40,682 nt of DNA from Candidatus Moraniibacteriota bacterium (GTDB lineage: Bacteria > Patescibacteriota > Minisyncoccia > CAIUEV01 > JAHKAQ01): NCBI GenBank assembly GCA_014729725.1, contig WJJL01000033.1, positions 1 to 40,682 of the forward strand. The letters are read 5' to 3'. Position numbers and translations under genes: made by a program. The notes below the pieces were generated by a model that did no database searches, was not told the DNA's origin, and was given only the letters and a program-made list of their open reading frames with translations. Below, piece after piece: positions 24,986-33,552 of this stretch; positions within the stretch are counted from its first letter, which is position 1; every line of letters begins with the position of its first letter.

Positions 24986-25420
24986 ATGGCCAAGAGTAAA
25001 TCAAAGGATTCAAAATCAACTAAAGATTCAGCTAAAAAAAGTTCATATAAACCCAGAAGAGCCAGGAGAAGAAGAATTTCCAGAGGAGAGGTTCATATTA
25101 AATGTTCTTACAACAACACCATTGTTGCCATTGCTGATTTAAATGGTGGTATTTTAGGTTGGTCATCGGCAGGCACTTTGGGTTTTAAGGGCGCTAAAAA
25201 GGCCACTCCCTACGCGGCCACTATGGTTTCGACAAAAGCGGTTGAAAATGTTACCAGAGTTGGGTTAAAAGAAGTGGATGTTTTCATAAAAGGAGTGGGA
25301 GCTGGCAGGGAAGCCGCTGTAAGAGCTTTAGGTAACAGTGGATTAAAAGTCAATTCAATCAAAGATGTCACCCCGGTTCCTCATAATGGAACCAGATCCA
25401 AAAAACCCAGAAGGGTTTAA
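24986..25420 (+). CDS. rpsK: 30S ribosomal protein S11
   Basis: A 144-residue S11 of the platform of the small subunit. The core starts at about residue 32 with RGEVHIKCSYNNTIVAIAD and continues with GWSSAGTLGFKGAKKATPYAA, GVGAGREAAVRAL and the terminal PVPHNGTRSKKPRRV. The first ~30 residues are a Lys/Ser/Arg-rich extension longer than in most bacteria. 60 bases separate it from rpsM. Confidence 0.97.
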   Translation: MAKSKSKDSKSTKDSAKKSSYKPRRARRRRISRGEVHIKCSYNNTIVAIADLNGGILGWSSAGTLGFKGAKKATPYAATMVSTKAVENVTRVGLKEVDVFIKGVGAGREAAVRALGNSGLKVNSIKDVTPVPHNGTRSKKPRRV

Positions 25421-25458
25421 AAGAGGATTCTTATTATTAATTAATTTGAGATAATTAA

Positions 25459-26076
25459 ATGACAGTTTGTAAAAAATGTAGAAGAGCGGGCATGAAACTT
25501 TTTCTAAAAGGCGAAAGATGTGATTTGCCTGTTTGTTCAGTTACCAAAAGAAATTATCCGCCCGGTCAACACGGATCTAAATCTAAAGGCCGTCTAACCG
25601 ATTATGGTATGCAGCTTAGAGTGAAACAAAAGCTAAAGCATACTTATGGGATTAGGGAAAAACAGCTTAAAAATTATTTTAATAAAGCCAAGAATAAAAA
25701 GGGAGATTTGGGAGAGATTATTTTGCAAGAATTGGAATTAAGATTGGATAATGTCGTTTACAGGTCAGGGTTAGCTGATTCCAGGAGGCAGGCCAGACAG
25801 ATAGTTTCGCACGGTTTATTGGAAATTTCCAGCAAAAGCGTTGATATTCCATCTTATCAGGTTAAACAGGGGACTGAAATTAAAATCAAGGAAAGCAAGC
25901 TTCAAAAACCATTTTTAAAGGAAAAATTCCAAAAATTAAAAAAGCAAAAGAGTTCGGTTGATTGGATAAATTTAGATATTAAAAATGGCATTATAAAAAT
26001 TATAGATATTCCAAGTAAAAACGAGATTAAAGGAGATAGGGATATTGGGCTGGTGATTGAATATTACAGCAGATAA
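25459..26076 (+). CDS. rpsD: 30S ribosomal protein S4
   Basis: A 205-residue S4, which nucleates 30S assembly and in some bacteria represses its own operon. The N-terminus has four cysteines, CKKCRRAG (4-11), CDLPVC (21-26), arranged as a zinc-binding form. PPGQHGSKSKGRLTDYGMQLR and the S4 domain LELRLDNVVYRSGLADSRRQARQIVSHG are typical. It is followed by a 180-base gap before rpoA that contains a hairpin with two alternative partners. Confidence 0.97.
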   Translation: MTVCKKCRRAGMKLFLKGERCDLPVCSVTKRNYPPGQHGSKSKGRLTDYGMQLRVKQKLKHTYGIREKQLKNYFNKAKNKKGDLGEIILQELELRLDNVVYRSGLADSRRQARQIVSHGLLEISSKSVDIPSYQVKQGTEIKIKESKLQKPFLKEKFQKLKKQKSSVDWINLDIKNGIIKIIDIPSKNEIKGDRDIGLVIEYYSR

Positions 26077-26184
26077 AATTTTTGATAATTTAAATATTTT
26101 AAATTTTTGGATTTTTAAAATAGGAATTTTAATAGAAACTTTGTCAAACCCGGAATTTCCAAAAATATATAGTTTATGGGTGGG

Positions 26185-26235
26185 GCTGATTAATTTAGTT
26201 TAAGAATAAACAACACCATCAGCTTTACTCATCAG
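26185..26235 (+). promoter_or_regulatory. possible alternative-pairing leader before rpoA
   Basis: GCTGAT (26185-26190) can pair with ATCAGC (26218-26223) or, by its CTGAT, with ATCAG (26231-26235). Inside lies hairpin GTTTA-AGAA-TAAAC (26198-26211). The site is 22 bases before the rpoA ATG and directly behind rpsD, whose product is a known operon regulator elsewhere. Function is inferred. Confidence 0.35.
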
Positions 26236-26256
26236 TTTAATTATAATTATAAAATC

Positions 26257-27270
26257 ATGAAAAAAATAGTCCTTCCTGAGAAACCGGTTTTCTTAAAAGG
26301 GGATCAAAATCAAGCTTCATTTGAAATAAAAGGTTGTTATCCAGGCTATGGAAATACTTTGGGGAATGCTTTAAGAAGAGTTATGCTCTCCAGTTTACCC
26401 GGTTTTGCCATAACCAAAATTAAAATAAAGGGTGTGGACCACGAATTTTCCACCATTGAAGGCATTAAAGAAAATATTATTGAACTTATTTTAAATCTTA
26501 AAAAATTAAGATTTAAAATGCACAAAGACGGACCTGTTAAAGTTAAGATAAATGCCAGTGGAGAAAAAATTATTAAAGGAGCCGATATTAAAGCTCCTTC
26601 CAGTGTGGAAATTGTAAGTAAAGATTTAGTTATCGCCAGTTTGACCAGCAAAAAGTCCAAACTGGATATGGAACTAACCATAGAAAAAGGAATCGGTTAT
26701 TCTGCGGTGGAAAGTAGAGAGGTAAGTGAAAAAAAGGAGCTAGGAGTTATCTCTATTGATGCTTTATTTACCCCAATTAGAAAAATTAATTATAAAGTGG
26801 AAAATATGAGAGTGGGAAAAAGAACCGATTTTGATAAAATTTTATTGGAAATTGAAACTGATGGAAGTATTTCCCCTCAAGAAGCATTTGAAGAAGCTTC
26901 AAAAATTTTAGTTAAGCAATTTTTGGTTTTAAGTCAAACCAATGAAAAGAAAGTTTTAAAAGAAGTTGAAAAAGAAATGGAAGAAAACTCCAAAGAGGGG
27001 AGTGAGGGAGTGAAATCTTCCCCATTTGATGAATTTACTCAAAAAGAAGTTGAGAAAGTAAAAAACGCCGAGCAAACCAAAGTTGAAGATTTAAATTTAT
27101 CCAAAAGATTAATCGGTATTTTGCAAAACGAAGACTTCCAAACCGTTGCTGAAATTTCTCGAAAAAGTGAGGAGGAGTTAAAAAAAATTGAAGGAATTGG
27201 GGAAAAGGGGATAAAGGAAGTCAAAAAAGCGATCGGGGGACTGGGAGTAATTTTAGAAGAACATAGATAA
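26257..27270 (+). CDS. rpoA: DNA-directed RNA polymerase subunit alpha
   Basis: A 337-residue alpha subunit. The N-terminal domain (to about 230) shows GYGNTLGNALRRVMLSSLPG, GVDHEFSTIEGIKENI and DLVIASLTS, and drives assembly of the polymerase. The C-terminal domain (about 275-337) with LNLSKRLIGILQNEDFQTVA and IEGIGEKGIKEVKKAIG is the promoter UP-element and activator contact. The linker (about 230-275) is long and Glu/Lys/Ser-rich. It precedes rplQ by 9 bases in the classic order. Confidence 0.98.
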   Translation: MKKIVLPEKPVFLKGDQNQASFEIKGCYPGYGNTLGNALRRVMLSSLPGFAITKIKIKGVDHEFSTIEGIKENIIELILNLKKLRFKMHKDGPVKVKINASGEKIIKGADIKAPSSVEIVSKDLVIASLTSKKSKLDMELTIEKGIGYSAVESREVSEKKELGVISIDALFTPIRKINYKVENMRVGKRTDFDKILLEIETDGSISPQEAFEEASKILVKQFLVLSQTNEKKVLKEVEKEMEENSKEGSEGVKSSPFDEFTQKEVEKVKNAEQTKVEDLNLSKRLIGILQNEDFQTVAEISRKSEEELKKIEGIGEKGIKEVKKAIGGLGVILEEHR

Positions 27271-27279
27271 AATAATTTT

Positions 27280-27825
27280 ATGAAAAAGTTACAAAAAGGC
27301 AGAAAATTATCAAGAACCAGTGATCAAAGAAGGGCTTTATTAAACAGTTTAGCCTCTTCCTTATTCATAAATAAAAGAATCACCAGCACTTTAATAAAAG
27401 CCAAGGAATTAAGGCCTTTCAGTGAAAAGCTAATAACCAAAGCTAAACAGAAAGATTTAAATAATATAAGATATGTTTTAAAATTTGTTTCCAATAAAGC
27501 ATCGACTGAGTTGTTTGATCAAATTTCTCAAAAAGCTAAAAAAAGAAATGGGGGTTATGTTAGGATAATTAAAATGTCTCCCAGAAAAAGCGATAAATCT
27601 CCAATGGCTATTGTTGAATTAGTGGATTTTGAGCAAAACCTTGATGATTATAAAAAAGACAAACAAAATAAAGGTCGATTAAAAAAGTCCGGAAATGATA
27701 AAAGCCAAAAAAAAGTCAAGAAATCTGGGGAATTAGAAAAATCCAAGAAGGAAAAAATAAAAAAACCCCTTAAAAATTCCACGACTAAAACTTTAGAATC
27801 TAAAACCTTAAAGAATAAGAAATAA
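27280..27825 (+). CDS. rplQ: 50S ribosomal protein L17 with long basic C-terminal tail
   Basis: The first ~118 residues are an ordinary L17: KLSRTSDQRRALLNSLASSL, LRPFSEKLITKAK, and the closing MAIVELVDF. The bacterial protein usually ends here. In this case ~60 further residues follow, almost all Lys, Ser, Asn, Gly and Glu (starting NLDDYKKDKQNKGRLKK), so the total is 181. The tail is low-complexity and probably disordered on the ribosome surface. It lies between rpoA (9 bases) and rplM (13 bases). Confidence 0.96.
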   Translation: MKKLQKGRKLSRTSDQRRALLNSLASSLFINKRITSTLIKAKELRPFSEKLITKAKQKDLNNIRYVLKFVSNKASTELFDQISQKAKKRNGGYVRIIKMSPRKSDKSPMAIVELVDFEQNLDDYKKDKQNKGRLKKSGNDKSQKKVKKSGELEKSKKEKIKKPLKNSTTKTLESKTLKNKK

Positions 27826-27838
27826 TTAATCTGGATTA

Positions 27839-28375
27839 ATGAAAAAACAAGCTAAAAATATTTCACTAAAATCTAATAAATCTTCCAAATCTTCCAACAA
27901 ACAGATCAACAAAAACAAGGAAGATAAAAAAACAACGGCAAAGAAATCCGAAAAAGTTAAAGGCGTCAAGAAGAAAAAAACTATCAAGAGAAGTCATCAT
28001 AAAATAAATTTAGAAGGTCAGGTTTTTGGAAGAGTGGCTTCTCAAATCGCTTTGATTATTTCAGGAAAAAGAAAAATCAATTACAGCCCCAATCAGGATC
28101 TGGGTGATTATGTGAGCGCTTATAATTTAAAAAAAATAAAATTTAAAGGCGATAATAAGCTTATTACAAAAAAATATTATCATTATAGCGGTTATCCAGG
28201 CGGAATAAAGGAAAGAAGTTTACAGGATTTAAAATCTCAGGATTTTGCAAAATTATTTAGAAATACCGTATTCAAGATGCTTCCCAAAGATAAATTGAAA
28301 AAAAACAGGATAAATCGTCTTAAAATTTATTATAATCAAATTAGTAATAATTTAAATTCCAATAATGAAAGATAA
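27839..28375 (+). CDS. rplM: 50S ribosomal protein L13 with basic N-terminal extension
   Basis: A 178-residue L13. The conserved core starts around residue 53 (HHKINLEGQVFGRVASQIA) and includes GDYVSAYNLKKIKFKG, YYHYSGYPGGIKERSL and GMLP-like KMLPKDKLKKNRINRLKIY. The first ~50 residues are a Lys/Ser/Asn-rich extension not seen in most bacteria. The start codon is fixed by the lack of another good ATG before the core. Its last codons overlap the rpsI start by 11 bases, so the two are coupled. Confidence 0.96.
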   Translation: MKKQAKNISLKSNKSSKSSNKQINKNKEDKKTTAKKSEKVKGVKKKKTIKRSHHKINLEGQVFGRVASQIALIISGKRKINYSPNQDLGDYVSAYNLKKIKFKGDNKLITKKYYHYSGYPGGIKERSLQDLKSQDFAKLFRNTVFKMLPKDKLKKNRINRLKIYYNQISNNLNSNNER

Positions 28376-28808
28376 TAAGAATTCCGTTAATTTAAAACAA
28401 ACAGAAACTGTTGCAAAAAGATATTGGTTTGGATTAGGTCGAAGAAAAACCTCGATGGCCTTGGTTAGGCTTTATGAATCTAAAGAAAAGGAAAATAAGG
28501 TTATCGTTAACACTAAAGATTTTAATAAATATTTTTTCACCAAGGATCTTAAAAAAAACGCGCTTAATCCTTTAGATTTAGCCCAAGATAAGAAATTTTT
28601 TATAACTGTCAAAACTCAAGGTGGTGGAATCAGGGGGCAATCCGATGCAATAAAGCTTGGAATTGCCAGAGCTTTATTAAATTATGACGATAAATATAAG
28701 GAAGCTTTGAAACAGGGTGGTTATTTAACCCGGGATCCAAGAACTGTGGAGCGTAAAAAACCTGGCCTTAAAAAAGCCAGAAGATCGCCTCAATTCTCAA
28801 AGAGATAG
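28365..28808 (+). CDS. rpsI: 30S ribosomal protein S9
   Basis: A 147-residue S9, whose C-terminal tail reaches the P-site tRNA. RYWFGLGRRKTSMALVRLY, TQGGGIRGQSDAIKLGIARAL and the terminal DPRTVERKKPGLKKARRSPQFSKR are the family marks and the conserved terminal Lys-Arg is present. An N-terminal extension of about 20 residues precedes the core. It overlaps rplM by 11 bases and is the last gene of the ribosomal cluster; a terminator lies at 28956-28998. Confidence 0.97.
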   Translation: MKDNKNSVNLKQTETVAKRYWFGLGRRKTSMALVRLYESKEKENKVIVNTKDFNKYFFTKDLKKNALNPLDLAQDKKFFITVKTQGGGIRGQSDAIKLGIARALLNYDDKYKEALKQGGYLTRDPRTVERKKPGLKKARRSPQFSKR

Positions 28809-28955
28809 AATGTTGGTTAAGTTTATCCGTTGCTCTTTTCTAGAGAAACTACGCATTTCCTATTATATTTGGGAGAATTTTTTTCCTCAGATACGGGTAT
28901 TATTAAAAAAGACATTATTTTTAATAAGCTCTCCTAAGCCTGTAAGCTTTATTTT

Positions 28956-28998
28956 AAAATCCCTAGAAACAAAAATCCTCTTCTTAGCAGGGTTTTTT
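28956..28998 (+). terminator. terminator of the ribosomal protein operon
   Basis: AAAATCCCT (28956-28964) pairs with AGGGTTTTT (28989-28997) with one T:T mismatch and a 24-base loop, continuing into a T-rich run. A weaker hairpin lies just upstream (28923-28930 with 28945-28953). It touches the stop codon of the convergent PEGA gene. Confidence 0.5.
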
Positions 28999-30649
28999 AT
29001 TTTTCAGGTGGAAAATCGGCTGAAAATAGTTGGATAAAAACATCTGATTGATCCAGGAAGAAAAGTTTTTCAGCAGAAGTATCATAAGAAAAACCAGGAT
29101 TGGAGACCTGGGTTTTTAAAACATTTTGATTGTTAACGGAGTCTCTAAGATCAATTTCCACGATATTTACTTGATCTTGAGTGTTATATAAAACATGTTG
29201 ATAATCTTTAAACCACATAGCATCTCTTATCCTTTCTTTTTTTTGAACAAAAACGGTTTTGTCGTTTCCAACTTTATTTTTGGGTTGCACCTCCCATTCT
29301 CTTAGATAATAAATTTTGATCTTATCTTCGTTAAAATAAAGCAATTTTTTACCGTCATCGGAGAATTGAACGCCTTTAATATTATCGGATATTTTTTTAA
29401 AAATCTGATATTCCGAGTCATTATTATTATAAAGATACAGCTGGTTATCGTTATTTCTTATTGCCAAGCGGTCATCATCATAAATCGTTATTTTATAAGA
29501 AGGGTCTTTCATATCCTGATCAATTAAATTTTCAGTAATTTGCTTTATATCCTTGCCTAAACTGTTGCTTTTAAAAACCAGATTATTTGGAGATTTAATA
29601 AAATAAATATTACCCTGGGACACCTCATAACCTCGAATATTTTCCAGGATTAATTTGGTTTTTTGTTCATTTAAATCGGAAAGATATAAATTTTTATCTT
29701 TATCCAAAAAATAAAAATTTTCATTATCGAGCCATTTAAATTTAGTTAATTCAAGAATATTTTCCTCTAGGGGGTTTTGAGTAGAATTTTTATCATCTTG
29801 TTCTATTTTGTTTTGTTTTTTTTCATAGCTGAAATTAAAAACAAATTCGGTGGAATCTTGATTGTTGTTTAATAAGTCCTTATCCTGTTGATTTTTAGCT
29901 TCTTTTAAGATATTTTTTTGTTCAAAAATGTTTAAAAATAAAGGATTTAAGTAAATTAAACCATTTTTATCTGAATTATCTTTTTCCAAAATAGAGAAAT
30001 TGGCTAAATAATATTTTAAAAAATCCTGTTCTTTTAATAACAGTAAAGCTTGATCTTTATCAGGGGAAAATTCTACAAACTCAATAGATACAGTGTTTTT
30101 CTTGTTGGGAGATTCTTCATAAATTAAAAACGCATTTTCTTTTTTGGAAGAGTATAAATAAATATTTAAAGGCCCATTTCTTCTATTGGCAAATAAAATT
30201 TTTTCTCCCCCTTCAGCCACTTTATAAAAAGTGGGATCAACAATGTCCAATCTTTCTTTTTCTAATTTTTCGGGTGCTAAAACTATATTCCAAAACTCAG
30301 TGGCTATCCCGGAATGAACTTGGATTGTTTTTTTCCACTCTTTATAGCCTTGTTTGGCAATGCGTAAATTGTATTCACCTGGTTTTAAGCCATGAATGTT
30401 ATAAGAATTGTTGATTATATCATAAGATTTTTTTTGAATTTTTTTATCATCAAGATAAATATCAACATTTTGAGGGGTGGTTTTAACCATTATGGTTCCT
30501 GAATAAATAAAAATTCGAGTGTCGAAATTGAATCTATAACCAAAAGCTAAAAATATAGCAAAAACAGAGCTTAATAAAAAAACAATTAAGGCTAAAAAAG
30601 ATAATATTTTTCTGGTTACAGAAACATCTTTGGATAATAAATCAAGCAT
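28997..30649 (-). CDS. PEGA domain protein with C-terminal beta-propeller
   Basis: A 550-residue protein. A single membrane span at about 14-36 anchors it, and the rest is presumably outside. Residues ~50-120 form a PEGA domain (MVKTTPQNVDIYLDDKKI, then GLKPGEYNLRIAKQGYKEWK), a carbohydrate- or wall-associated fold. After it come repeated beta-strands with SPDKDQALLL, LDNENFYFLDKDKNLYLS, FSDDGKKLLYF and MWFKDYQHVLYN, as in a WD40/TolB-like propeller. Such proteins are common in CPR genomes; the role is unknown. It is the 3' member of the minus-strand envelope group, 151 bases after the FemAB gene. Confidence 0.83.
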   Translation of the reverse strand: MLDLLSKDVSVTRKILSFLALIVFLLSSVFAIFLAFGYRFNFDTRIFIYSGTIMVKTTPQNVDIYLDDKKIQKKSYDIINNSYNIHGLKPGEYNLRIAKQGYKEWKKTIQVHSGIATEFWNIVLAPEKLEKERLDIVDPTFYKVAEGGEKILFANRRNGPLNIYLYSSKKENAFLIYEESPNKKNTVSIEFVEFSPDKDQALLLLKEQDFLKYYLANFSILEKDNSDKNGLIYLNPLFLNIFEQKNILKEAKNQQDKDLLNNNQDSTEFVFNFSYEKKQNKIEQDDKNSTQNPLEENILELTKFKWLDNENFYFLDKDKNLYLSDLNEQKTKLILENIRGYEVSQGNIYFIKSPNNLVFKSNSLGKDIKQITENLIDQDMKDPSYKITIYDDDRLAIRNNDNQLYLYNNNDSEYQIFKKISDNIKGVQFSDDGKKLLYFNEDKIKIYYLREWEVQPKNKVGNDKTVFVQKKERIRDAMWFKDYQHVLYNTQDQVNIVEIDLRDSVNNQNVLKTQVSNPGFSYDTSAEKLFFLDQSDVFIQLFSADFPPEK

Positions 30650-30800
30650 AAATAAATTTATTTTTATTTAGGATTCATAAACATTAATTATTTGCAATGA
30701 TGAAATTGTTAAATTCATTATTATTGTTGCTTTTTCAAGAAAAAACTTGAATTTTTTAATTCAAAATGATCAGTATTTTCTATTTAATAAATCTATTGAA

Positions 30801-31814
30801 TTATTTTTGAATTATTTTTTTTACTAAATTAAATAATTGAAATTTAAAATTTAACACCGGGATTTCATAGGTTGGTAAATATTTAATTATTTCTCCGCCA
30901 AAACCCAACTTGAATCTAGTAACTCCCGGCCATTTTATTTTATCAATTCCCCAAAAATCATAAAATAAACAATTCAGATTTTTTGCTTCTTGTATAGCTT
31001 CCCATTGAAGCAAATAAGTCGCCATTAAATTTCGATGTTCATTGGATGAAGCGCCGTGTAAATAAGTGGCGCAATTATTATAAAAAATTATAATATTGGA
31101 GGCAATTGGCTGATTATTGTAATAAGCTGTAAAAATTTTTAGCATTTTATTGGCTGCCAAAGTTTGAATCATTTTTTTATAATAATTGTTTTGGTGCAAG
31201 GAAAATTTATTTCTTTTAGAGGTTATGTTTAATAAAGTTAAGAAATCTTTGATCATTTTTTTGTCATAGCCTTTTTGAACCCTAACTTCTTTTCTTTGTG
31301 CCAGTCTTATGTTATATCTTGTTTTGGATTTCATTTGGGATAAAATTTTATCGAGATTTTGACTTAAATCAAGATAAAGAGTTTCTTGAGGTTCTTTTGT
31401 CTTGGCTTTTGATAAATAGAACTCACTGTCGAAAAATTTTTTTAAATTTGCTTTTGAAATTGGGACCGGAGGATTAAATCTTACAAAGCAATTTCCTTTT
31501 TGCCTGCTAAATTTTTTAATTAGAGCAAAGATCTCCCTTAGCTTTTCTTTCCCCGATTTACTATATTTAATAGCGGGTCCATAGGGGATAAAGGCGTATT
31601 TTACCGCAGGAGCTGGTTTTCTTTCAATTAGGGTGGCTCTGCAGATTGATTTTTTTTGATCGTTTTTTATAATAATCCTAAAGATTTGATCCCCGGTTTT
31701 TTTTTGAAATTCACCCCATTGATAAGACTGTAAAAAATCTCCGGGTATAAATTTTTTTTTATCTAAACCAAAGGCTTCGTATTGATCCTTGTCTTTAATA
31801 GAATAAATATTCAT
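30801..31814 (-). CDS. FemAB family aminoacyltransferase
   Basis: A 337-residue protein of the FemA/FemB/MurM family, which adds amino acids from aminoacyl-tRNA to the peptidoglycan stem lysine to build the interpeptide bridge. Two GNAT-like lobes can be followed: FLQSYQWGEFQKKTG at the N-terminus, FIPYGPAIKYSKSG, MKSKTRYNIRLAQRKEVRV, then ATYLLQWEAIQEAKNL and YDFWGIDKIKWPGVTRFKLGFG. The coiled-coil arm of larger FemX members is lacking. It starts 3 bases after the stop of the PAP2-like gene. The amino acid added is unknown. Confidence 0.92.
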   Translation of the reverse strand: MNIYSIKDKDQYEAFGLDKKKFIPGDFLQSYQWGEFQKKTGDQIFRIIIKNDQKKSICRATLIERKPAPAVKYAFIPYGPAIKYSKSGKEKLREIFALIKKFSRQKGNCFVRFNPPVPISKANLKKFFDSEFYLSKAKTKEPQETLYLDLSQNLDKILSQMKSKTRYNIRLAQRKEVRVQKGYDKKMIKDFLTLLNITSKRNKFSLHQNNYYKKMIQTLAANKMLKIFTAYYNNQPIASNIIIFYNNCATYLHGASSNEHRNLMATYLLQWEAIQEAKNLNCLFYDFWGIDKIKWPGVTRFKLGFGGEIIKYLPTYEIPVLNFKFQLFNLVKKIIQK

Positions 31815-31817
31815 TTA

Positions 31818-32291
31818 TCAAAATAACTTTTCAAAAATATAAATTAAAAGCAAAGATCCGGTAATCCCCAACACAACTCCGGATAAAACTTCAGATATGG
31901 AATGTCCCACTCGCTCTTTTAATCTGGGGTATTTATTTTTAAAACCCGCATCTTTTATTAATTTGTTTAAAATTTTTCCATAAGATCCGATATATCCTCT
32001 AAGTTTTACTGCATCAAAAATAATAATCATCCCCATTGTAAAGGCAATAGCAAATGCTGGAGAAAATATACCCTCATAATAACCTATTGTAAACATCAAA
32101 GCGGTTACTGAAGAAGTGTGAGAGCTTGGCATGTGGCCATATTCAAAAAGGTATTTCCAATTTACTCCATGTTTATAACTGTAGATTGAAAATTTAAGAA
32201 TTTGAGAAATTACCCACATTATTGCCGGAATAAGCAAAATTGGATAAACGCTTCCTTGATTTTCATAGGGACTTAAAAAATTGTGGTTCAT
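31818..32291 (-). CDS. divergent PAP2 family membrane protein
   Basis: A 157-residue protein of the DUF212/divergent PAP2 family (Bacillus YuiD-like). The PAP2 signature is preserved in GHMPSSHTSSVTALMF and the second motif in ERVGHSISEVLSGVVLG, so a phosphatase acting on a lipid phosphate such as undecaprenyl pyrophosphate is plausible. About four hydrophobic spans are present. It heads a minus-strand pair with the FemAB gene at a gap of 3 bases, which fits a role in cell-wall precursor recycling, though that is inference. Confidence 0.88.
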   Translation of the reverse strand: MNHNFLSPYENQGSVYPILLIPAIMWVISQILKFSIYSYKHGVNWKYLFEYGHMPSSHTSSVTALMFTIGYYEGIFSPAFAIAFTMGMIIIFDAVKLRGYIGSYGKILNKLIKDAGFKNKYPRLKERVGHSISEVLSGVVLGITGSLLLIYIFEKLF

Positions 32292-32418
32292 TATTTTTGT
32301 TTAAAAATTTAAATTTTATATTTTATATAAGGGAGAATTAATTAATTTTAAAAAAAGTGCTACAAATATGCATGAAATCTCTTTAAGCATCAATGCCTTT
32401 AAAAAAAATAATATATAC

Positions 32419-32447
32419 TTGCCATTAAAACAGGTTTGAGCTATAAT
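32419..32447 (+). promoter_or_regulatory. promoter of the lemA gene
   Basis: TTGCCA (32419-32424), a 17-base spacer and a perfect TATAAT (32442-32447) lie about 45 bases before the lemA ATG. The tract in between is A-rich. Confidence 0.65.
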
Positions 32448-32492
32448 TTAATTATAGAAAATTTTTTTTAAATTGTAAAAAAAATAATAAAA

Positions 32493-33065
32493 ATGTTGAC
32501 TTTAATTTTGATCATTATAGGTGTTGTTGTTTTAATTGCGGTTATCGGATTGGCTTCCTATTTAATAAAATTTTATAATGATCAAATTGTTATAAAAAAT
32601 AAAGTGGATGAAGCTTGGTCGGATATCGATGTTCAATTAAAAAGACGTTACGATTTAATCCCTAATTTAGTGGAAACTGTCAAGGGTTATGCTAAGCATG
32701 AAAGCTCCACCTTGGAAGATGTTACAAAAGCCAGAAACATGGCTATGCAAGCTACAAATCCGCAAGAAAAAGCCGAAGCTGAAAATTTTTTAAGCGACAC
32801 CTTAAAATCTTTGTTTGCCGTCTCGGAGCAATACCCTCAATTAAAAGCGGATAAAAATTTTTTGAATTTACAAAATAAATTGTCTGAAATAGAAGAAGTT
32901 ATTCAAAAATCTAGAAGATATTACAATGGAAATGTCAGAGACTTTAATACAAAAATTCAGAAATTTCCCAACAATATTTTTGCTCCGATTATGGGATTTA
33001 AGAAAAAAGAGTTTTTTAAATTAAAAACCGAAAAAGAAAGAGAAAATGTTAAAGTAGAATTTTAA
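32493..33065 (+). CDS. lemA: LemA family protein
   Basis: A 190-residue membrane-anchored protein. The N-terminal span (about 2-25) is followed by the family hallmark KVDEAWSDIDVQLKRRYDLIPNLVETVKGYA (key parts), then a long helical bundle with AVSEQYPQLKADKNFLNLQNKLSEIE and RRYYNGNVRDFNTKIQKFPNNI. LemA is widespread but its job is unclear; in some bacteria it is tied to stress and surface signalling. It is followed by two small membrane-related genes on the same strand. Confidence 0.94.
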   Translation: MLTLILIIIGVVVLIAVIGLASYLIKFYNDQIVIKNKVDEAWSDIDVQLKRRYDLIPNLVETVKGYAKHESSTLEDVTKARNMAMQATNPQEKAEAENFLSDTLKSLFAVSEQYPQLKADKNFLNLQNKLSEIEEVIQKSRRYYNGNVRDFNTKIQKFPNNIFAPIMGFKKKEFFKLKTEKERENVKVEF

Positions 33066-33117
33066 GAGAAATTTTAAATCATTTTATTAAAAATAATTAA
33101 AAAATTAAAACAAAAAT

Positions 33118-33462
33118 ATGGCAAAAAAAACAAAATCTACGAAAAATGAATCAAATCTAGGGCAATGGGTGGATTTGATCAAAAATTGGGCCAGTGAAAA
33201 CGCTAAAAACATTACAACGAATTTTATCGAGGAAACCAAAGAGGGGATAATTGAATTTTTCGAAAATCTAACCTCTAATGTTAATAAAATTATTTTTTCT
33301 TCGTTAACGGTTTTTGCGGGTTTAATATTTTTAATGGTTGGCTTATCTAAACTTATTAATGAAATTTTGATGGTTTCCGGAAGTATCGGTTATATTTTTG
33401 TGGGACTTTTAGTAATTTTTACCGGAGTTTTAATTCGTGATAATCACAATAGAACCAAATAA
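33118..33462 (+). CDS. small two-span membrane protein (holin-like superfamily)
   Basis: A 114-residue protein. A charged amphipathic region (1-55) precedes two hydrophobic spans (about 58-77 and 85-105, joined by SKLINEILMVSG). The layout resembles the phage-holin-like (PF07332-type) membrane proteins found in many non-phage bacteria and often next to DUF883 genes, as here. No lysis function is implied. The start has a run of A before the ATG and no Shine-Dalgarno. Confidence 0.65.
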   Translation: MAKKTKSTKNESNLGQWVDLIKNWASENAKNITTNFIEETKEGIIEFFENLTSNVNKIIFSSLTVFAGLIFLMVGLSKLINEILMVSGSIGYIFVGLLVIFTGVLIRDNHNRTK

Positions 33463-33552
33463 AAAAATTAATTAAACGGGAATTAAGACTGTTATTTTAA
33501 GCTCAAGGTTATTTGATTTTAATCCGATTAATTTATTAAATAAATTTAAAAT

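Noticed and set aside
28810-29037. 75-codon plus-strand frame just after rpsI
   Set aside because: It contains the operon terminator hairpins and overlaps the end of the PEGA gene; the sequence resembles no family.
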